Shown piece by piece: positions 43,274 to 52,510 of a stretch of DNA of 64,000 nucleotides (within the stretch, counting starts at the first letter, position 1; each line of letters starts with the position of its first letter). Under the pieces are notes generated by a model. It made no database searches and had not been told where the DNA came from. It worked only from the letters and a program-made list of their open reading frames with translations. This stretch comes from Loktanella sp. D2R18 (GTDB taxonomy: Bacteria; Pseudomonadota; Alphaproteobacteria; Rhodobacterales; Rhodobacteraceae), in the NCBI RefSeq assembly GCF_003318235.1, contig NZ_QOCG01000030.1, forward strand, positions 186,001 through 250,000. Reading direction: 5' to 3'. The translations under genes were made by a program, and so were the position numbers.

Positions 43274-44266
43274 TTAGATTAGCCCGTGATCAGAAAACAG
43301 CGCGCTCAAGTCTGCTTCGGGCCGCGCGCCAATGTGGCTGATGACTTCGGATGCAGCGACGTTGCCCATCTTACCGCAGGTCTCTAGGTCGTAACCGTTT
43401 GTCAGCCCCCAAAGGAACGCACCTGCAAACAAATCGCCCGCGCCCGTGGCATCAACGATCTGCGTGGCAACAGCCGGCACTTGCCAACGCTGCCCATCCG
43501 CCAAGACGTGCACACCATTTTCGCTATCCGTACAGGCGACAATTGCGACCTCGGCCGCGGCTTTACCCAAGGCCGCATCAAAATCGTCGGTTTCGTACAT
43601 GGAAAGCATTTCCGCGCGGTTACAGAACAGCAGATCCACATGAACCTTGATCATGGCACGAAACGCGTCGCGGTGACGATCAATACAGAACGGGTCGGAC
43701 AGGGTGATAGATACTTTGCCCCCTGCCCCTTTGCAGGCGTCAATCGCCTTGGCAAAGGCCGCATGGCTGTCTGGTCCGTCAAATCGGTAACCTTCCAGAT
43801 AAATCCATTCGGCTTCGGCCATTTGGGCAACATCAATGTCGTCTGGCGACAAGAATTCAGTGACCCCGAGATAGGTATTCATTGACCGTTCACCATCGGG
43901 TGTGACGATCACGATGCAGCGGCCTGTTTCGGCCTCTTCAGTTTTTGGGGCCAAGGTCGTTTCATACACGGCGCCCTGCGCGCGCAAATCATGTGCAAAA
44001 ATGGCACCCAATTGGTCGTCTTTGACTTTGCCAACATAGGCCGTCCGCCCGCCCAAGTGGGCAATCCCCGCGATGGTGTTCGCCGCTGATCCACCGCTGA
44101 TTTCTTTGGCGGGACCGACCTGCGCATAAAGCGACACAGCCCGGTCCATATCGATCAATTGCATGATGCCCTTGCCGATCCCGGCCTTTTCAAGAAACGC
44201 GTCTTCGGCGCGGGCCAACACATCGACCATTGCATTGCCGATGCCGACAACTTGAAACTTTTTCAT
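43274..44266 (-). CDS. PfkB-family sugar/nucleoside kinase (adenosine kinase-like)
   Basis: A 330-residue ribokinase-fold kinase. The N-terminal signature appears as VVGIGNAMVDVL, with GGSAANTIAGIAHLGG (substrate lid), and the C-terminal signature as QIVDATGAGDLFAGAFLWGL with the catalytic Asp in DATGAGD. Overall it is closest to adenosine kinase-type members found in alphaproteobacteria. The substrate could be adenosine, inosine or a sugar. Its ATG overlaps the stop of nth by four bases. Confidence 0.87.
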   Translation of the reverse strand: MKKFQVVGIGNAMVDVLARAEDAFLEKAGIGKGIMQLIDMDRAVSLYAQVGPAKEISGGSAANTIAGIAHLGGRTAYVGKVKDDQLGAIFAHDLRAQGAVYETTLAPKTEEAETGRCIVIVTPDGERSMNTYLGVTEFLSPDDIDVAQMAEAEWIYLEGYRFDGPDSHAAFAKAIDACKGAGGKVSITLSDPFCIDRHRDAFRAMIKVHVDLLFCNRAEMLSMYETDDFDAALGKAAAEVAIVACTDSENGVHVLADGQRWQVPAVATQIVDATGAGDLFAGAFLWGLTNGYDLETCGKMGNVAASEVISHIGARPEADLSALFSDHGLI

Positions 44267-44907
44267 AGGTTTTTATCCTCGAATAAACAGAGATCACGGA
44301 TCAAACAGGCCGCGCATTTGGGTTTTCTGGCGACGCATGTATAGCGCCCGTGAAGAATCATCCAGTGGTGCGCATGCTGCTGGAAGTCAGCGGGGATGTG
44401 ATCCTCAATCGCGCGTTCAACCGCATCGACATCTTTGCCAACAGCCACACCACTCCGGTTTCCAAAGCGAAAGATATGCGTGTCAACCGCCTGTGCAGGT
44501 TGATGCCACCACATATTTAAAACAACATTAGCCGTCTTGCGGCCAACACCCGGCAATGATTGCAAGGCAGCGCGCGAATTGGGCACCACGCCCTCGAAAT
44601 CATCGACCAAAATTTGGCTCATCTTAATGACGTTTTTCGCCTTTTGACGAAACAGCCCGATGGTTTTAATGTGCTCAGTCACGCCGTCCAGTCCAAGATC
44701 AAGCATCTTTTGTGGCGTATCCGCAATTTTGAACAGTTCGCGCGTCGCCTTATTGACCCCAACATCTGTGGCCTGCGCCGAAAGCGCCACCGCAACCACC
44801 AACGTATAGACGTTCACGTGCTCAAGCTCGCCCTCGGGTTCGGGTTCGGCCGTATGAAAGCGCGTAAAAATCTCGCGGATTGTGTGATAATCAAGCTGTT
44901 TTACCAT
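44263..44907 (-). CDS. nth: Endonuclease III
   Basis: A 214-residue base-excision glycosylase/AP lyase for oxidised pyrimidines. The helix-hairpin-helix with catalytic Lys is LPGVGRKTANVVL, and the catalytic Asp is in VDTHIFR. The 4Fe-4S cluster ligands follow the C-x6-C-x2-C-x5-C rule in CVARKPKCAACLIRDLC. The start at 44907 (MVKQLDYHTIREIF) was chosen because the longer frame overlaps the divergent repair gene. It is coupled with the PfkB-family kinase. Confidence 0.95.
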   Translation of the reverse strand: MVKQLDYHTIREIFTRFHTAEPEPEGELEHVNVYTLVVAVALSAQATDVGVNKATRELFKIADTPQKMLDLGLDGVTEHIKTIGLFRQKAKNVIKMSQILVDDFEGVVPNSRAALQSLPGVGRKTANVVLNMWWHQPAQAVDTHIFRFGNRSGVAVGKDVDAVERAIEDHIPADFQQHAHHWMILHGRYTCVARKPKCAACLIRDLCLFEDKNL

Positions 44908-45001
44908 GGCCCGGGTATGCCTTGCCACGGCCAAAGGGGCAAGGCGCAGATGCGCAATATTCGGGTCGCGTTCGAGTGGTATTCTTCCTAGGTTAGCAGC
45001 C

Positions 45002-45841
45002 ATGGAACACAATGAACCCTACCACTATCAGGTCATGCGCCGCGCGATTGATGTAATCGACGCCGCTGGCGAAACGCAGCTGAGCCTCGCGGACCTCGCA
45101 GCCGATATGCAAATGAGCCCTGCGCATTTCCAACGCCTGTTTTCAACATGGGTAGGTGTATCGCCCAAACGCTACCAACAGTACTTGATACTCGGCCACG
45201 CCAAAACGTTGCTGCGCGATCGGTTCACCATGCTTGATACCGCGCATTCGGTCGGCCTGTCGGGCAGTGGACGCCTGCATGATTTATTTGTCCGGTGGGA
45301 GGCCATGAGCCCCGGCGACTATGCCCAAGGCGGCGCGGATTTGACGATCTATTGGGGGTGGTTTGATAGCCTCTTTGGGCCTGCTTTGGTGATGGGCACG
45401 GACCGCGGAATATGTGGGCTAGCCTTTGCTGGCGAAACAGGACCCGACCCTGCAATGGCGGATATGGCTTCACGTTGGCCAAACGCGAATTTTCTCGAAA
45501 ACTCAGACATCTTGCGCGTTTGGGCCACGGCGGCCCTTGGCATGACGGGCGAAACGCAGTTGCATATGATCGGCGCACCGTTTCAATTGAAAGTGTGGGA
45601 AGCCCTGCTGCGCATCCCTACAGGCCATGTCACAACCTATTCTGAAATCGCGCAATCTATCGGCAACCCCAAAGCCGTCCGCGCCGTCGGCACCGCCGTT
45701 GGGCGCAACCCTGTCAGCCTGCTCATCCCCTGCCACCGTGCGCTCCGCAAATCCGGCGCGCTTGGCGGATACCACTGGGGCCTTCCAGTAAAACGCGCAA
45801 TCCTTGCATGGGAATCTGCGCGGGCGGATGTCGCTTTATGA
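45002..45841 (+). CDS. AraC-type regulator fused to methylated-DNA-protein cysteine methyltransferase
   Basis: A 279-residue, two-domain protein. The N-terminal AraC helix-turn-helix (about residues 10-100) has TQLSLADLAADMQMSPAHFQRLF and SPKRYQQYLILGHAK. The C-terminal Ogt/MGMT domain has the active cysteine in LLIPCHRALRKSG. The E. coli Ada N-terminal zinc domain, which senses methylphosphotriesters, is absent, so induction would have to come from another signal. It is divergent from nth, another repair gene. Start ATG at 45002; the frame from 44906 lacks family similarity. Confidence 0.9.
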   Translation: MEHNEPYHYQVMRRAIDVIDAAGETQLSLADLAADMQMSPAHFQRLFSTWVGVSPKRYQQYLILGHAKTLLRDRFTMLDTAHSVGLSGSGRLHDLFVRWEAMSPGDYAQGGADLTIYWGWFDSLFGPALVMGTDRGICGLAFAGETGPDPAMADMASRWPNANFLENSDILRVWATAALGMTGETQLHMIGAPFQLKVWEALLRIPTGHVTTYSEIAQSIGNPKAVRAVGTAVGRNPVSLLIPCHRALRKSGALGGYHWGLPVKRAILAWESARADVAL

Positions 45842-46051
45842 AATCGTCTGGAAGGTTTTCAACGTTGTGGCAAAAACCTAGGTAACGCGAGGGACTTAAA
45901 ATACACAAGTCTGCTCATCCGGGACGAAGTGACCTTTCGCTTCCTTGCGCCGGGGGCCAGTTTCGGGTGTTGCTTGATAACCACCTTCCAATAAGAGTTG
46001 GGGCGTGGCGCCTTACCTGTGAGTCACACCCTATTCCTTAATCTTGGTGTA

Positions 46052-47068
46052 TCAAACCAAGTCGCGATCAATCAAACTTTGCGCTGTCGCGACATAGCTG
46101 TCGGCAATGGGGATTGGCGCGCGGCCCAATAACGCGCGACCGGGTGCTTCGTCCAAGATCGGATTATAGCCCAGTTCTTTGAGGCTTCCTCGCATGTCCG
46201 CATCAAACAAGGCGACAAGCCGGATGAACCAATTGGGTGCCTGAAACTTTGGCATCTTTTTGCTGTAAGCTGGGAACGGCTTTTTCAGGCAGGTCGCCAT
46301 CTGCATAATCGAATACGATTCGAAGCTGGCGATCGTGCGCGCGCCAGCGGCCGCAGGGTCGGTAAGTGCTGCGACATGCATATCCGCCAAATCACGCACA
46401 TCAATCGAGTGCAGATATAGATGCGGCGCAACCGGGACTTTGCCACGTAAGAACCGCTGAAACAGCGCACCCGACGTTCCCGGATCAGAATCCAGCAATG
46501 GACCGACGATAAAGGCAGGATTGATCACGGCCAGCTCTGTCTTGGTCGCGCCTGGTTTAAGAATATCCCATGCCTTCTGTTCAGCGCGAATTTTGCTTTC
46601 CACATATGCATTCACGCCTCCGACAGGGTCAGCCCAATCTGAGGCGTCCAAATGACTTGGCCCTGATTTGCCTCGTCCCGGCACAATCGCTGCGATAGAT
46701 GACGTCAATACGACCCTTGCAACACCCGCATCACGGGCTGCAGTCAACGCACGCTGCGTGCCCTCAACCGCTGGGGTGATCAGTTCCGCCTTATCCTTGG
46801 GCATGGACGTAACGAAAGGGGATGCCGCGTGAACCAAATAATCCACGCCATTGCAGGCCTCGGCCCAGCCTGCATCCTTGGTCAGATCAAGCTCTACAAA
46901 TTCAAGATGACTGACATCACCACCGGCGGCCTTGATGGCTTCGACGGTCGCGCCGCTGCGTGACGGTGTCCGTAAGCTACCGCGAACCTTATAGCCTTCG
47001 CGCAGCAAAGCCACCGCCAGATGGCCGCCCAGAAAGCCTGTGACGCCTGTAAGTAGTACCGTTTTCAT
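46052..47068 (-). CDS. NAD(P)-dependent epimerase/dihydroflavonol reductase-type SDR
   Basis: A 338-residue extended short-chain dehydrogenase. The Rossmann motif is LLTGVTGFLGGHLAVALL; VDYLVHAASPFVTS follows, and the active-site region has LTSSIAAIVPG with YVESKIRAEQKAW supplying Tyr-x3-Lys. It resembles ketone/aldehyde reductases of the dihydroflavonol-4-reductase group. It is divergent from a TetR regulator across an inverted repeat, suggesting control by that regulator. The start at 47068 has GGAGAATGAG upstream and is preferred to 47080. Confidence 0.88.
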   Translation of the reverse strand: MKTVLLTGVTGFLGGHLAVALLREGYKVRGSLRTPSRSGATVEAIKAAGGDVSHLEFVELDLTKDAGWAEACNGVDYLVHAASPFVTSMPKDKAELITPAVEGTQRALTAARDAGVARVVLTSSIAAIVPGRGKSGPSHLDASDWADPVGGVNAYVESKIRAEQKAWDILKPGATKTELAVINPAFIVGPLLDSDPGTSGALFQRFLRGKVPVAPHLYLHSIDVRDLADMHVAALTDPAAAGARTIASFESYSIMQMATCLKKPFPAYSKKMPKFQAPNWFIRLVALFDADMRGSLKELGYNPILDEAPGRALLGRAPIPIADSYVATAQSLIDRDLV

Positions 47069-47082
47069 CTCATTCTCCAATT

Positions 47083-47115
47083 TTACGATTCATACAATAA
47101 TCGTTCATATCGTAA
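47083..47115. promoter_or_regulatory. Candidate TetR operator
   Basis: Arms TTACGAT (47083-47089) and ATCGTAA (47109-47115) are perfect inverted repeats separated by 19 bases, between the divergent reductase and TetR genes. The A/T-rich centre and location fit an operator overlapping both promoters. Confidence 0.5.
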
Positions 47116-47180
47116 TTTCAACCCGACACTATTTATTTTCTGCAATTGACGCCAGTGCGCGAGAAACAGATGTTGGCCCC

Positions 47181-47720
47181 ATGATAGATCAACGACAAAA
47201 TCAGATACTCAGCGCTGCGAAGACCCTATTCTTTGAACGCGGTCTGCGCGCGACGACAATGGCGGCCATTTCGGATGTTGCAGGGATTGCCAAACCGACC
47301 CTGTACAGCCGTTACAAAGACAAAAACGCAATTTTTCAGGCTGTGATTGCATCTATACTGGATGAATTGCGGGCATTGATGGACGAGAAGTTTTCGAAAT
47401 CAGGGAGCGTTGAGGACCGCCTCACTGCCGCTTTGGTGGCCAAATACTGCGTTGTTTTCGATATGCTTCAATCCCCTCACGTCGCCCAGATGATGGAAGA
47501 CAAGGTCCTTTACGCAGGCGAGGCGTTTGAAAAGCTGAACACAGACGTCGCCAAACGGATCGAGGGCATGCTTTCCGAGGAAGGATACACGAACCCGAGC
47601 GAGCTAACGCATCTCATCCTGTCTTGCGCGTTCGGGATTCATAGAAACGCGCTCACCCGAGAAAACGTCGCGCGCGACATCACAACCGTGGTTCATTCAC
47701 TTCTGACAACGCCAAAATAA
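47181..47720 (+). CDS. TetR/AcrR family regulator
   Basis: A 179-residue repressor with an N-terminal TetR helix-turn-helix: NQILSAAKTLFFERGLRATT, ISDVAGIAKPTLYSRYKDK. The C-terminal helical ligand domain is variable. The start at 47181 gives the usual N-terminus (MIDQRQNQILSAAK); the longer frame runs into the divergent gene. It likely represses the neighbouring reductase and itself. Confidence 0.88.
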   Translation: MIDQRQNQILSAAKTLFFERGLRATTMAAISDVAGIAKPTLYSRYKDKNAIFQAVIASILDELRALMDEKFSKSGSVEDRLTAALVAKYCVVFDMLQSPHVAQMMEDKVLYAGEAFEKLNTDVAKRIEGMLSEEGYTNPSELTHLILSCAFGIHRNALTRENVARDITTVVHSLLTTPK

Positions 47721-47896
47721 TTTTCGTTTCAGTTTAGTGTGACGCTTCTAACGCTCACAGATTCAAAATGCGCCTAAAAACAGGCGGATCCTGTCCGATG
47801 CAAAGCACGCTATTGGATAACACTGGCAATCACCGCATAAGCTGGGCTATCCAGAACGCGCAATTTGCGCACCCATATCGAATGGAAAACAAAACG

Positions 47897-48553
47897 ATGA
47901 TTATTTCAAAACTTCCTCTTGCGATCGCGGCTTCGGCTTTGATGTTTGTCACCGCCTGTGACGGCACCGCACCCAATGGCAACCAAAACGCCCAGCAAGG
48001 CGCGTTGATCGGTGCTGCTGCGGGTGCTGCGGCTGGCCTATTGACCAACCGTGATCGCTCTAACGCGGATCGCAACCGCGCTGCCCTTTTGACTGCAGCA
48101 GCTGGTGCCGGCATTGGCGCAGCTATTGGCAACAACATGGACAAGCAAGCCGAAGAGCTTCGTGCGAGCCTTGGCAACGGTGTTGGCGTTACACGTCAGG
48201 GCGATAATTTGATCGTCACCCTGTCCCAAGACATCTTGTTCGCGACTGACAGCACCGCGGTTTCTGGCGCGTCACAAACCGATCTGCGCATTGTCGCGCA
48301 ATCGCTGAACAACTACCCGAACACAACTGTGAACGTGGTCGGCCACACCGACAACACTGGTACCGCTGCCTATAACTTCGACCTTTCACAGCGTCGCGCA
48401 CAGGCTGTTGCCGGTGTACTGCGCAGCGGTGGTGTATCGTCTTCACGTATTCGCGCCATCGGTGCGGGTGAAGATCAGCCAATTGCGTCAAACCAGAACG
48501 CGTCTGGCCGCGCCGCAAACCGCCGCGTTGAGATCATCATCACGCCAAGCTAA
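47897..48553 (+). CDS. OmpA-family lipoprotein with glycine-zipper region
   Basis: A 218-residue lipoprotein. The leader MIISKLPLAIAASALMFVTAC ends in a lipobox-like VTAC. A glycine-zipper/Gly-Ala region follows (QGALIGAAAGAAAGLL and AAAGAGIGAAIGN), then an OmpA C-terminal peptidoglycan-binding domain with VNVVGHTDNTGTAAYNFDLS and IRAIGAGEDQPIASN, including the NRRVEI end. It resembles YiaD-type proteins and anchors the outer membrane to peptidoglycan. An ATG at 47882 is an alternative start. Confidence 0.9.
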   Translation: MIISKLPLAIAASALMFVTACDGTAPNGNQNAQQGALIGAAAGAAAGLLTNRDRSNADRNRAALLTAAAGAGIGAAIGNNMDKQAEELRASLGNGVGVTRQGDNLIVTLSQDILFATDSTAVSGASQTDLRIVAQSLNNYPNTTVNVVGHTDNTGTAAYNFDLSQRRAQAVAGVLRSGGVSSSRIRAIGAGEDQPIASNQNASGRAANRRVEIIITPS

Positions 48554-48575
48554 ACCTACGTTTACCCACACTTCG

Positions 48576-48606
48576 AAAAGGGGTCGCAAAACTGCGGCCC
48601 CTTTTT
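48576..48606 (+). terminator. Terminator after the OmpA lipoprotein gene
   Basis: AAAAGGGGTCGC (from 48577) pairs with GCGGCCCCTTTT across a six-base loop, with one mismatch, followed by T residues. Confidence 0.8.
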
Positions 48607-48664
48607 CGTTGTGAAATCGCCCGGCCGGTCATATAAATTGACCAATTCATCAGGGGCCGCGCCA

Positions 48665-49432
48665 ATGCCATTCGAACCGGTACAACAAGAGAAACTATCG
48701 CATGGCGTCATTCGCCAAATCGAAGGGTTGATCCTGCGAGGCATTTTACGCCCCGGTGAACGGCTACCGTCAGAGCGCGAATTGAGCGACCGCATGGGTG
48801 TGTCCCGCCCTTCCCTGCGGGAAGCCTTGGCCGATCTTCAGTCTCGTGGCCTGCTAACGTCTAAGGCCGGTGCAGGTGTCTATGTCGCCGATGTGCTTGG
48901 CTCGGCCTTTGCGCCCGCACTTGTGACACTGTTTTCCACCCATGTTGAGGCCGTGTTTGACTACATCTCTTTTCGCCGCGACATGGAGGGGCTTGCTGCC
49001 GAACGTGCGGCCCGTCTTGCCAGCGACACTGATCTTGCCTTGATCAACACCATTTTTCAAAAAATGGAAGCCGCCCATGAAAAACGGAACCCGGCGGACG
49101 AGGCGTTTCTTGATGCGGATTTCCACCTGTCCATCATCGAGGCCAGCCATAATATCATCATGCTGCACATGATGCGGTCGATGTATGAATTGCTGCGCGA
49201 GGGCGTATTTTACAACCGCTCGGTCATGTTCAAACAACGCACCACTCGCGACACATTGCTTGGCCAACACCGGGCGATCAATGAAGCGTTGCAGGCCCGC
49301 GATCCGGCTGCTGCGCGATCCGCAGTAGAGGCGCATTTGAATTATGTCGAAGGGTCGCTTTCCGACCAACAGAAATCGGACCGGAATGAAACCTTTGCAC
49401 AAAAGCGGCTTGATCACGAAGTGTCGCGCTGA
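48665..49432 (+). CDS. FadR/GntR-type transcriptional regulator
   Basis: A 255-residue regulator of the FadR subfamily (PdhR/LldR-like). The winged helix contains GILRPGERLPSERELSDRMG and VSRPSLREALADLQSRGLL. The all-helical FCD domain has FHLSIIEASHNIIMLHMM and QHRAINEALQARDPAAA, with metal-binding Asp/His positions. LldR- or PdhR-type members control lactate or pyruvate use, but no such target gene is adjacent, so the effector is open. The start at 48665 (MPFEPVQQEKLSHGV) is preferred to 48611. Its 3' end overlaps the convergent CPBP gene. Confidence 0.85.
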   Translation: MPFEPVQQEKLSHGVIRQIEGLILRGILRPGERLPSERELSDRMGVSRPSLREALADLQSRGLLTSKAGAGVYVADVLGSAFAPALVTLFSTHVEAVFDYISFRRDMEGLAAERAARLASDTDLALINTIFQKMEAAHEKRNPADEAFLDADFHLSIIEASHNIIMLHMMRSMYELLREGVFYNRSVMFKQRTTRDTLLGQHRAINEALQARDPAAARSAVEAHLNYVEGSLSDQQKSDRNETFAQKRLDHEVSR

Positions 49433-50148
49433 TCCGCACGCACCAAACGCGCCCAAAGCCATACAGAAACCAAGGTCTGGATCATGATTCCGATTAACGC
49501 AAAGTGGTGCACAATCCCCGCCATTTGACTTGCGTAAACCAACATATCCCAAGCCGCATGCCAGATGATCACAACCCACAACGTACCTGACGCAATCGCG
49601 ATTGGCGCTAAGAAGATCCCGACAAGAAACGCAAAGCCCATTTGCTGAAGGGTGATCAATGCCGGTTGGCCACCGATCCCAATGATTCCGTGCATAGACG
49701 CAAATAGCACAGCGCTCAGCAGCATCGCGCCAAACAGCGGTAATCGCGTCATTGCGGCACGCAATAGGACACCGCGAAACATGAATTCCTCGGTCATCCC
49801 GATGAGCAGCGGCACCGTGAGCAACAGCATGACCGTACGCGGCGGCATCGTGATGCTGCTTAGATACGGCAAGAGCGCGCCCAACATTAGCGCCATTACC
49901 GCAATCGAGGGCAGAAGCCAGATCGCCCCGGCTGGACGAAATCGCCCAAACCCAACAGAGCGCCAACCAAACGGATGCACAGCAACCACGCAGAGCAAAA
50001 ACAGCGCGATTTGCACAGGTAGGAGCGCCATCAATACAGCGCCGGTATCAGACGGTGCTTGACCAATACGAAAATGCAGCACTGTCGCAATAACAAGGAT
50101 AGCATAATAGGCGGCGACCGCACCAAGCGCCCGATAAAGACCTGTCAT
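49414..50148 (-). CDS. CPBP-family intramembrane protease
   Basis: A 244-residue membrane protein with about seven membrane segments. The glutamate motif EEFMFRGVLLRAAM (EExxxR) and the later FASMHGIIG (FxxxH) and WHAAWD segments mark the CAAX/CPBP (Abi) family of intramembrane glutamic proteases. The substrate is unknown; some members give immunity to bacteriocins or process prenylated proteins. It ends overlapping the FadR regulator by 19 bases and faces away from the atp operon. Confidence 0.87.
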   Translation of the reverse strand: MTGLYRALGAVAAYYAILVIATVLHFRIGQAPSDTGAVLMALLPVQIALFLLCVVAVHPFGWRSVGFGRFRPAGAIWLLPSIAVMALMLGALLPYLSSITMPPRTVMLLLTVPLLIGMTEEFMFRGVLLRAAMTRLPLFGAMLLSAVLFASMHGIIGIGGQPALITLQQMGFAFLVGIFLAPIAIASGTLWVVIIWHAAWDMLVYASQMAGIVHHFALIGIMIQTLVSVWLWARLVRADQRDTS

Positions 50149-50208
50149 CGTGTTGTTTCCGCGATCCGCATTGCCAAATTGTTTCGGGGCCGCACATGAC
50201 TGTCAACG

Positions 50209-50243
50209 AAAAATCCCGGATGCTGGCAGGCATCCGGGATTTT
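50209..50243 (-). terminator. Terminator of the atp Fo operon
   Basis: Arms AAAATCCCGGATGC (50210-50223) and GCATCCGGGATTTT (50230-50243) form a 14-bp stem with a six-base loop, about 20 bases past the atpF stop. The A/T flanks make it work on both strands. Confidence 0.85.
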
Positions 50244-50264
50244 CAATCAGTTATGTGGTGCCGC

Positions 50265-50828
50265 TTAGTGCAGCTTGTCGGCAACCGTCGCGATTGAATC
50301 ATCGATCAATGAACCGGCAGATTTTGCATCCATCTGCTTGGCAATCACGTCCTTGGCAGCGCCAACCGCAACCGTGATCGCCTGATCGCGCACGTCTTTG
50401 ACGGCAGCAGCCTGGGCGCTTGCAATTTGCTCTTCAGCGGCTGCTAGACGACGTGTGATTGACGTTGCAATGTCGGCCTTGGCTTCGGCGGCGGCATTGG
50501 TCGCTTCGTCCTTGGCAGAAGCGACAATGCGTTCCGCTTGCTCGGCGACTTCTTTTTGCTTGCGCTCATATGAGGCCAACAAAGATTGTGCTTCTTCTCG
50601 CAGTGCCTTGGCTTCGTCCAACTCGGACTTAATCGCAACAGCGCGCTTATCAAGCATGCCACCGACAGAGCTAGGCACCTTGAGATACAGCATGATGCCG
50701 ACCAAGATCAAAAAGGCGATGATCACGACGAAATCTGTATTTCTTAAAGAAAAGAAACCATATTCGCCGCCAGCCGCGAGTGCAGGTGATGCGCTCAGGG
50801 CGAGGAGTGCGGTAAATATAAAGCGCAT
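50265..50828 (-). CDS. atpF: ATP synthase Fo subunit b
   Basis: A 187-residue peripheral-stalk subunit. An N-terminal leader-like stretch (MRFIFTALLALSASPALAAG) precedes the membrane helix (FVVIIAFLILVGIMLYL); a long charged coiled coil follows to the end. In alphaproteobacteria the stalk is a b/b' heterodimer, and the adjacent upstream gene encodes b'. It is the last gene of the operon, three bases after b', and is followed by a strong terminator. Confidence 0.93.
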   Translation of the reverse strand: MRFIFTALLALSASPALAAGGEYGFFSLRNTDFVVIIAFLILVGIMLYLKVPSSVGGMLDKRAVAIKSELDEAKALREEAQSLLASYERKQKEVAEQAERIVASAKDEATNAAAEAKADIATSITRRLAAAEEQIASAQAAAVKDVRDQAITVAVGAAKDVIAKQMDAKSAGSLIDDSIATVADKLH

Positions 50829-50831
50829 GGT

Positions 50832-51380
50832 CTACCCTTTCATCCGAGCTGACACCGCAGCGGTGATTGTTTTTGCGTCGGCTGTACCGCCCATTGCTGC
50901 AACCAATTCCTTGGCTGTTGCTTTGGCGACTTCTGTGACCGATTTAACAGCACCGTCGCGAATTTCGGCAATCGCCGTTTCACTTTCGGCTGCTTTTTCA
51001 GCAATCTGCGCGTCGGCTTTTGCAAGCTCAACGTCCAGCTCTGATTGAATTTCTGCTTTGGCTTCAGCAACGATCTGCTGGGCCTGTGCACGTGCATCAA
51101 CAAGCGCCTTGTCATAAGCAGCTTCGGCTTCGGCAGCTTTGCTCTTAAGCTCTTCTGCTGCGGCAAGGTCGTTTGTGATTGTGCCCGAACGCTCTGCAAG
51201 AACCGCAGCGATGCGGGGCAGTGCGATGCGTGACATCACAAAGAATGTTGCAGCCAGTGCAACAAGAAGCCAGAAAATCTGGTGTGGAATCCATTCACCG
51301 CAAAGCTGCGGCATACCGATGGCACCGCCGTGCGAGTCCAAGCATGCGCTTGCTACGGTTTCGTGTGTGTCTGTTGCCAT
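50832..51380 (-). CDS. atpF2: ATP synthase Fo subunit b'
   Basis: A 182-residue partner of subunit b in the heterodimeric stalk. The membrane helix is [20 protein letters not shown] (about 30-50); the rest is a charged helical rod beginning [18 protein letters not shown]. The b' type is called from gene order (c-b'-b) and from its being distinct from the downstream b gene. A cysteine-containing N-terminal tail of about 30 residues precedes the helix. Confidence 0.92.
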   Translation of the reverse strand: MATDTHETVASACLDSHGGAIGMPQLCGEWIPHQIFWLLVALAATFFVMSRIALPRIAAVLAERSGTITNDLAAAEELKSKAAEAEAAYDKALVDARAQAQQIVAEAKAEIQSELDVELAKADAQIAEKAAESETAIAEIRDGAVKSVTEVAKATAKELVAAMGGTADAKTITAAVSARMKG

Positions 51381-51460
51381 CGTGGCCCCCGAATACCTTT
51401 TGATTTTACTGGCTGGCGCAGATCACTGCACCAACCAGACGTAAGGATAACGGCTTGTTC

Positions 51461-51682
51461 TTAAGCGAACTTCAGCAGAAGCGCGACGAGGAACGAGAAG
51501 ATCCCCAGAGCTTCGGCGAATGCGAGGCCGATAAACAGTGTCGCTGTCTGCGAAGCAGCAGCTGATGGGTTGCGCAGTGCGCCTGCCAGGTAGTTACCTG
51601 CAACGTTGCCTACGCCGATGGCTGCAATGCCTGAACCGATTGCTGCCAGACCGGCACCGATGCTTGCGATATCGCCTTCCAT
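51461..51682 (-). CDS. atpE: ATP synthase Fo subunit c
   Basis: A 73-residue proteolipid forming the rotor ring. Two helices are joined by the polar loop RNPSAA. The ion-carrying glutamate lies in [18 protein letters not shown], and the glycine-rich first helix reads [16 protein letters not shown]. Lack of the sodium-type extra polar residues suggests proton coupling. It sits between atpB and b' in the operon. Confidence 0.96.
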   Translation of the reverse strand: MEGDIASIGAGLAAIGSGIAAIGVGNVAGNYLAGALRNPSAAASQTATLFIGLAFAEALGIFSFLVALLLKFA

Positions 51683-51742
51683 GAGAATTCTCCTTACGAT
51701 TGGAAGTTTAGTAAAGGGCAGGACATCCCACCCTTGTGGTGA

Positions 51743-52510
51743 TTAGTGTGCGGGATGAAGCGCGTCTTTTAGATAGACACACGTCAAGATCGTGAAAACA
51801 TACGCCTGAATACCGGCCACCAGGATCTCAAGTCCGTAGATGGCGACAATACCAAGGATCGCTGCAGGGCTCGCCAATGTCAGCGCGGCGAAACCTGCGA
51901 AAACTTTGATCACAACGTGACCCGCTGTGATGTTACCCGCCAAACGAATGGACAGGCTGACCGGACGTACGAAGTAAGAGATAACTTCGATGATCGCGAT
52001 GATCGGGCGCAAGAAGCCCGGCGCGTCTTTCATCCAGAACAAACCAAGGAAGGCCGCGCCGTGCTTAACAAAGCCAAGAACCGTGATGGCGATAAAGACA
52101 CCAAAACCAAGAACCGCTGTAATCGCGATCATGGATGTCGGGCTGTATGACATTGGCAGTAGCGCCAAGTAGTTGGCGAACAGCACAAACACGAACAATG
52201 TCATGATGTAGGGGAAGTATTTGACGGCGTCTTTGCCGGTCACGTCTTCGATCATCTTGTAAACAAAGCCGTACATCAATTCGCCTACGGATTGCATACG
52301 CGATGGAACGATGCCCCGACCGCGGCTACCCAAAACGAAAACGCCGACAACAGCAAGCACAAGAATCGCCAACCACAATGTCAGGTTAGAAGGCGTGTAC
52401 CAATGCACGGCACCGTCACCGAACAGGGACGTAGGAATGAATTGATCCAACGGATGAAAGACCAGACCACCTTCGGAAGCTGCTTCTGTTTCAGTCGCCA
52501 CTTGCGTCAC
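51743..52510 (-). CDS. atpB: ATP synthase Fo subunit a
   Basis: A 255-residue stator subunit carrying the proton half-channels. The essential arginine is in [14 protein letters not shown]. Five to six membrane helices are visible; [19 protein letters not shown] ends the protein. Its start overlaps atpI by 20 bases. It is the second gene of the operon. Confidence 0.95.
   Translation of the reverse strand: MTQVATETEAASEGGLVFHPLDQFIPTSLFGDGAVHWYTPSNLTLWLAILVLAVVGVFVLGSRGRGIVPSRMQSVGELMYGFVYKMIEDVTGKDAVKYFPYIMTLFVFVLFANYLALLPMSYSPTSMIAITAVLGFGVFIAITVLGFVKHGAAFLGLFWMKDAPGFLRPIIAIIEVISYFVRPVSLSIRLAGNITAGHVVIKVFAGFAALTLASPAAILGIVAIYGLEILVAGIQAYVFTILTCVYLKDALHPAH

Noticed and set aside
48854..49966. 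370-residue minus-strand frame over the FadR gene and CPBP gene
   Set aside because: It overlaps two well-supported genes in other frames and shows no recognisable protein pattern.
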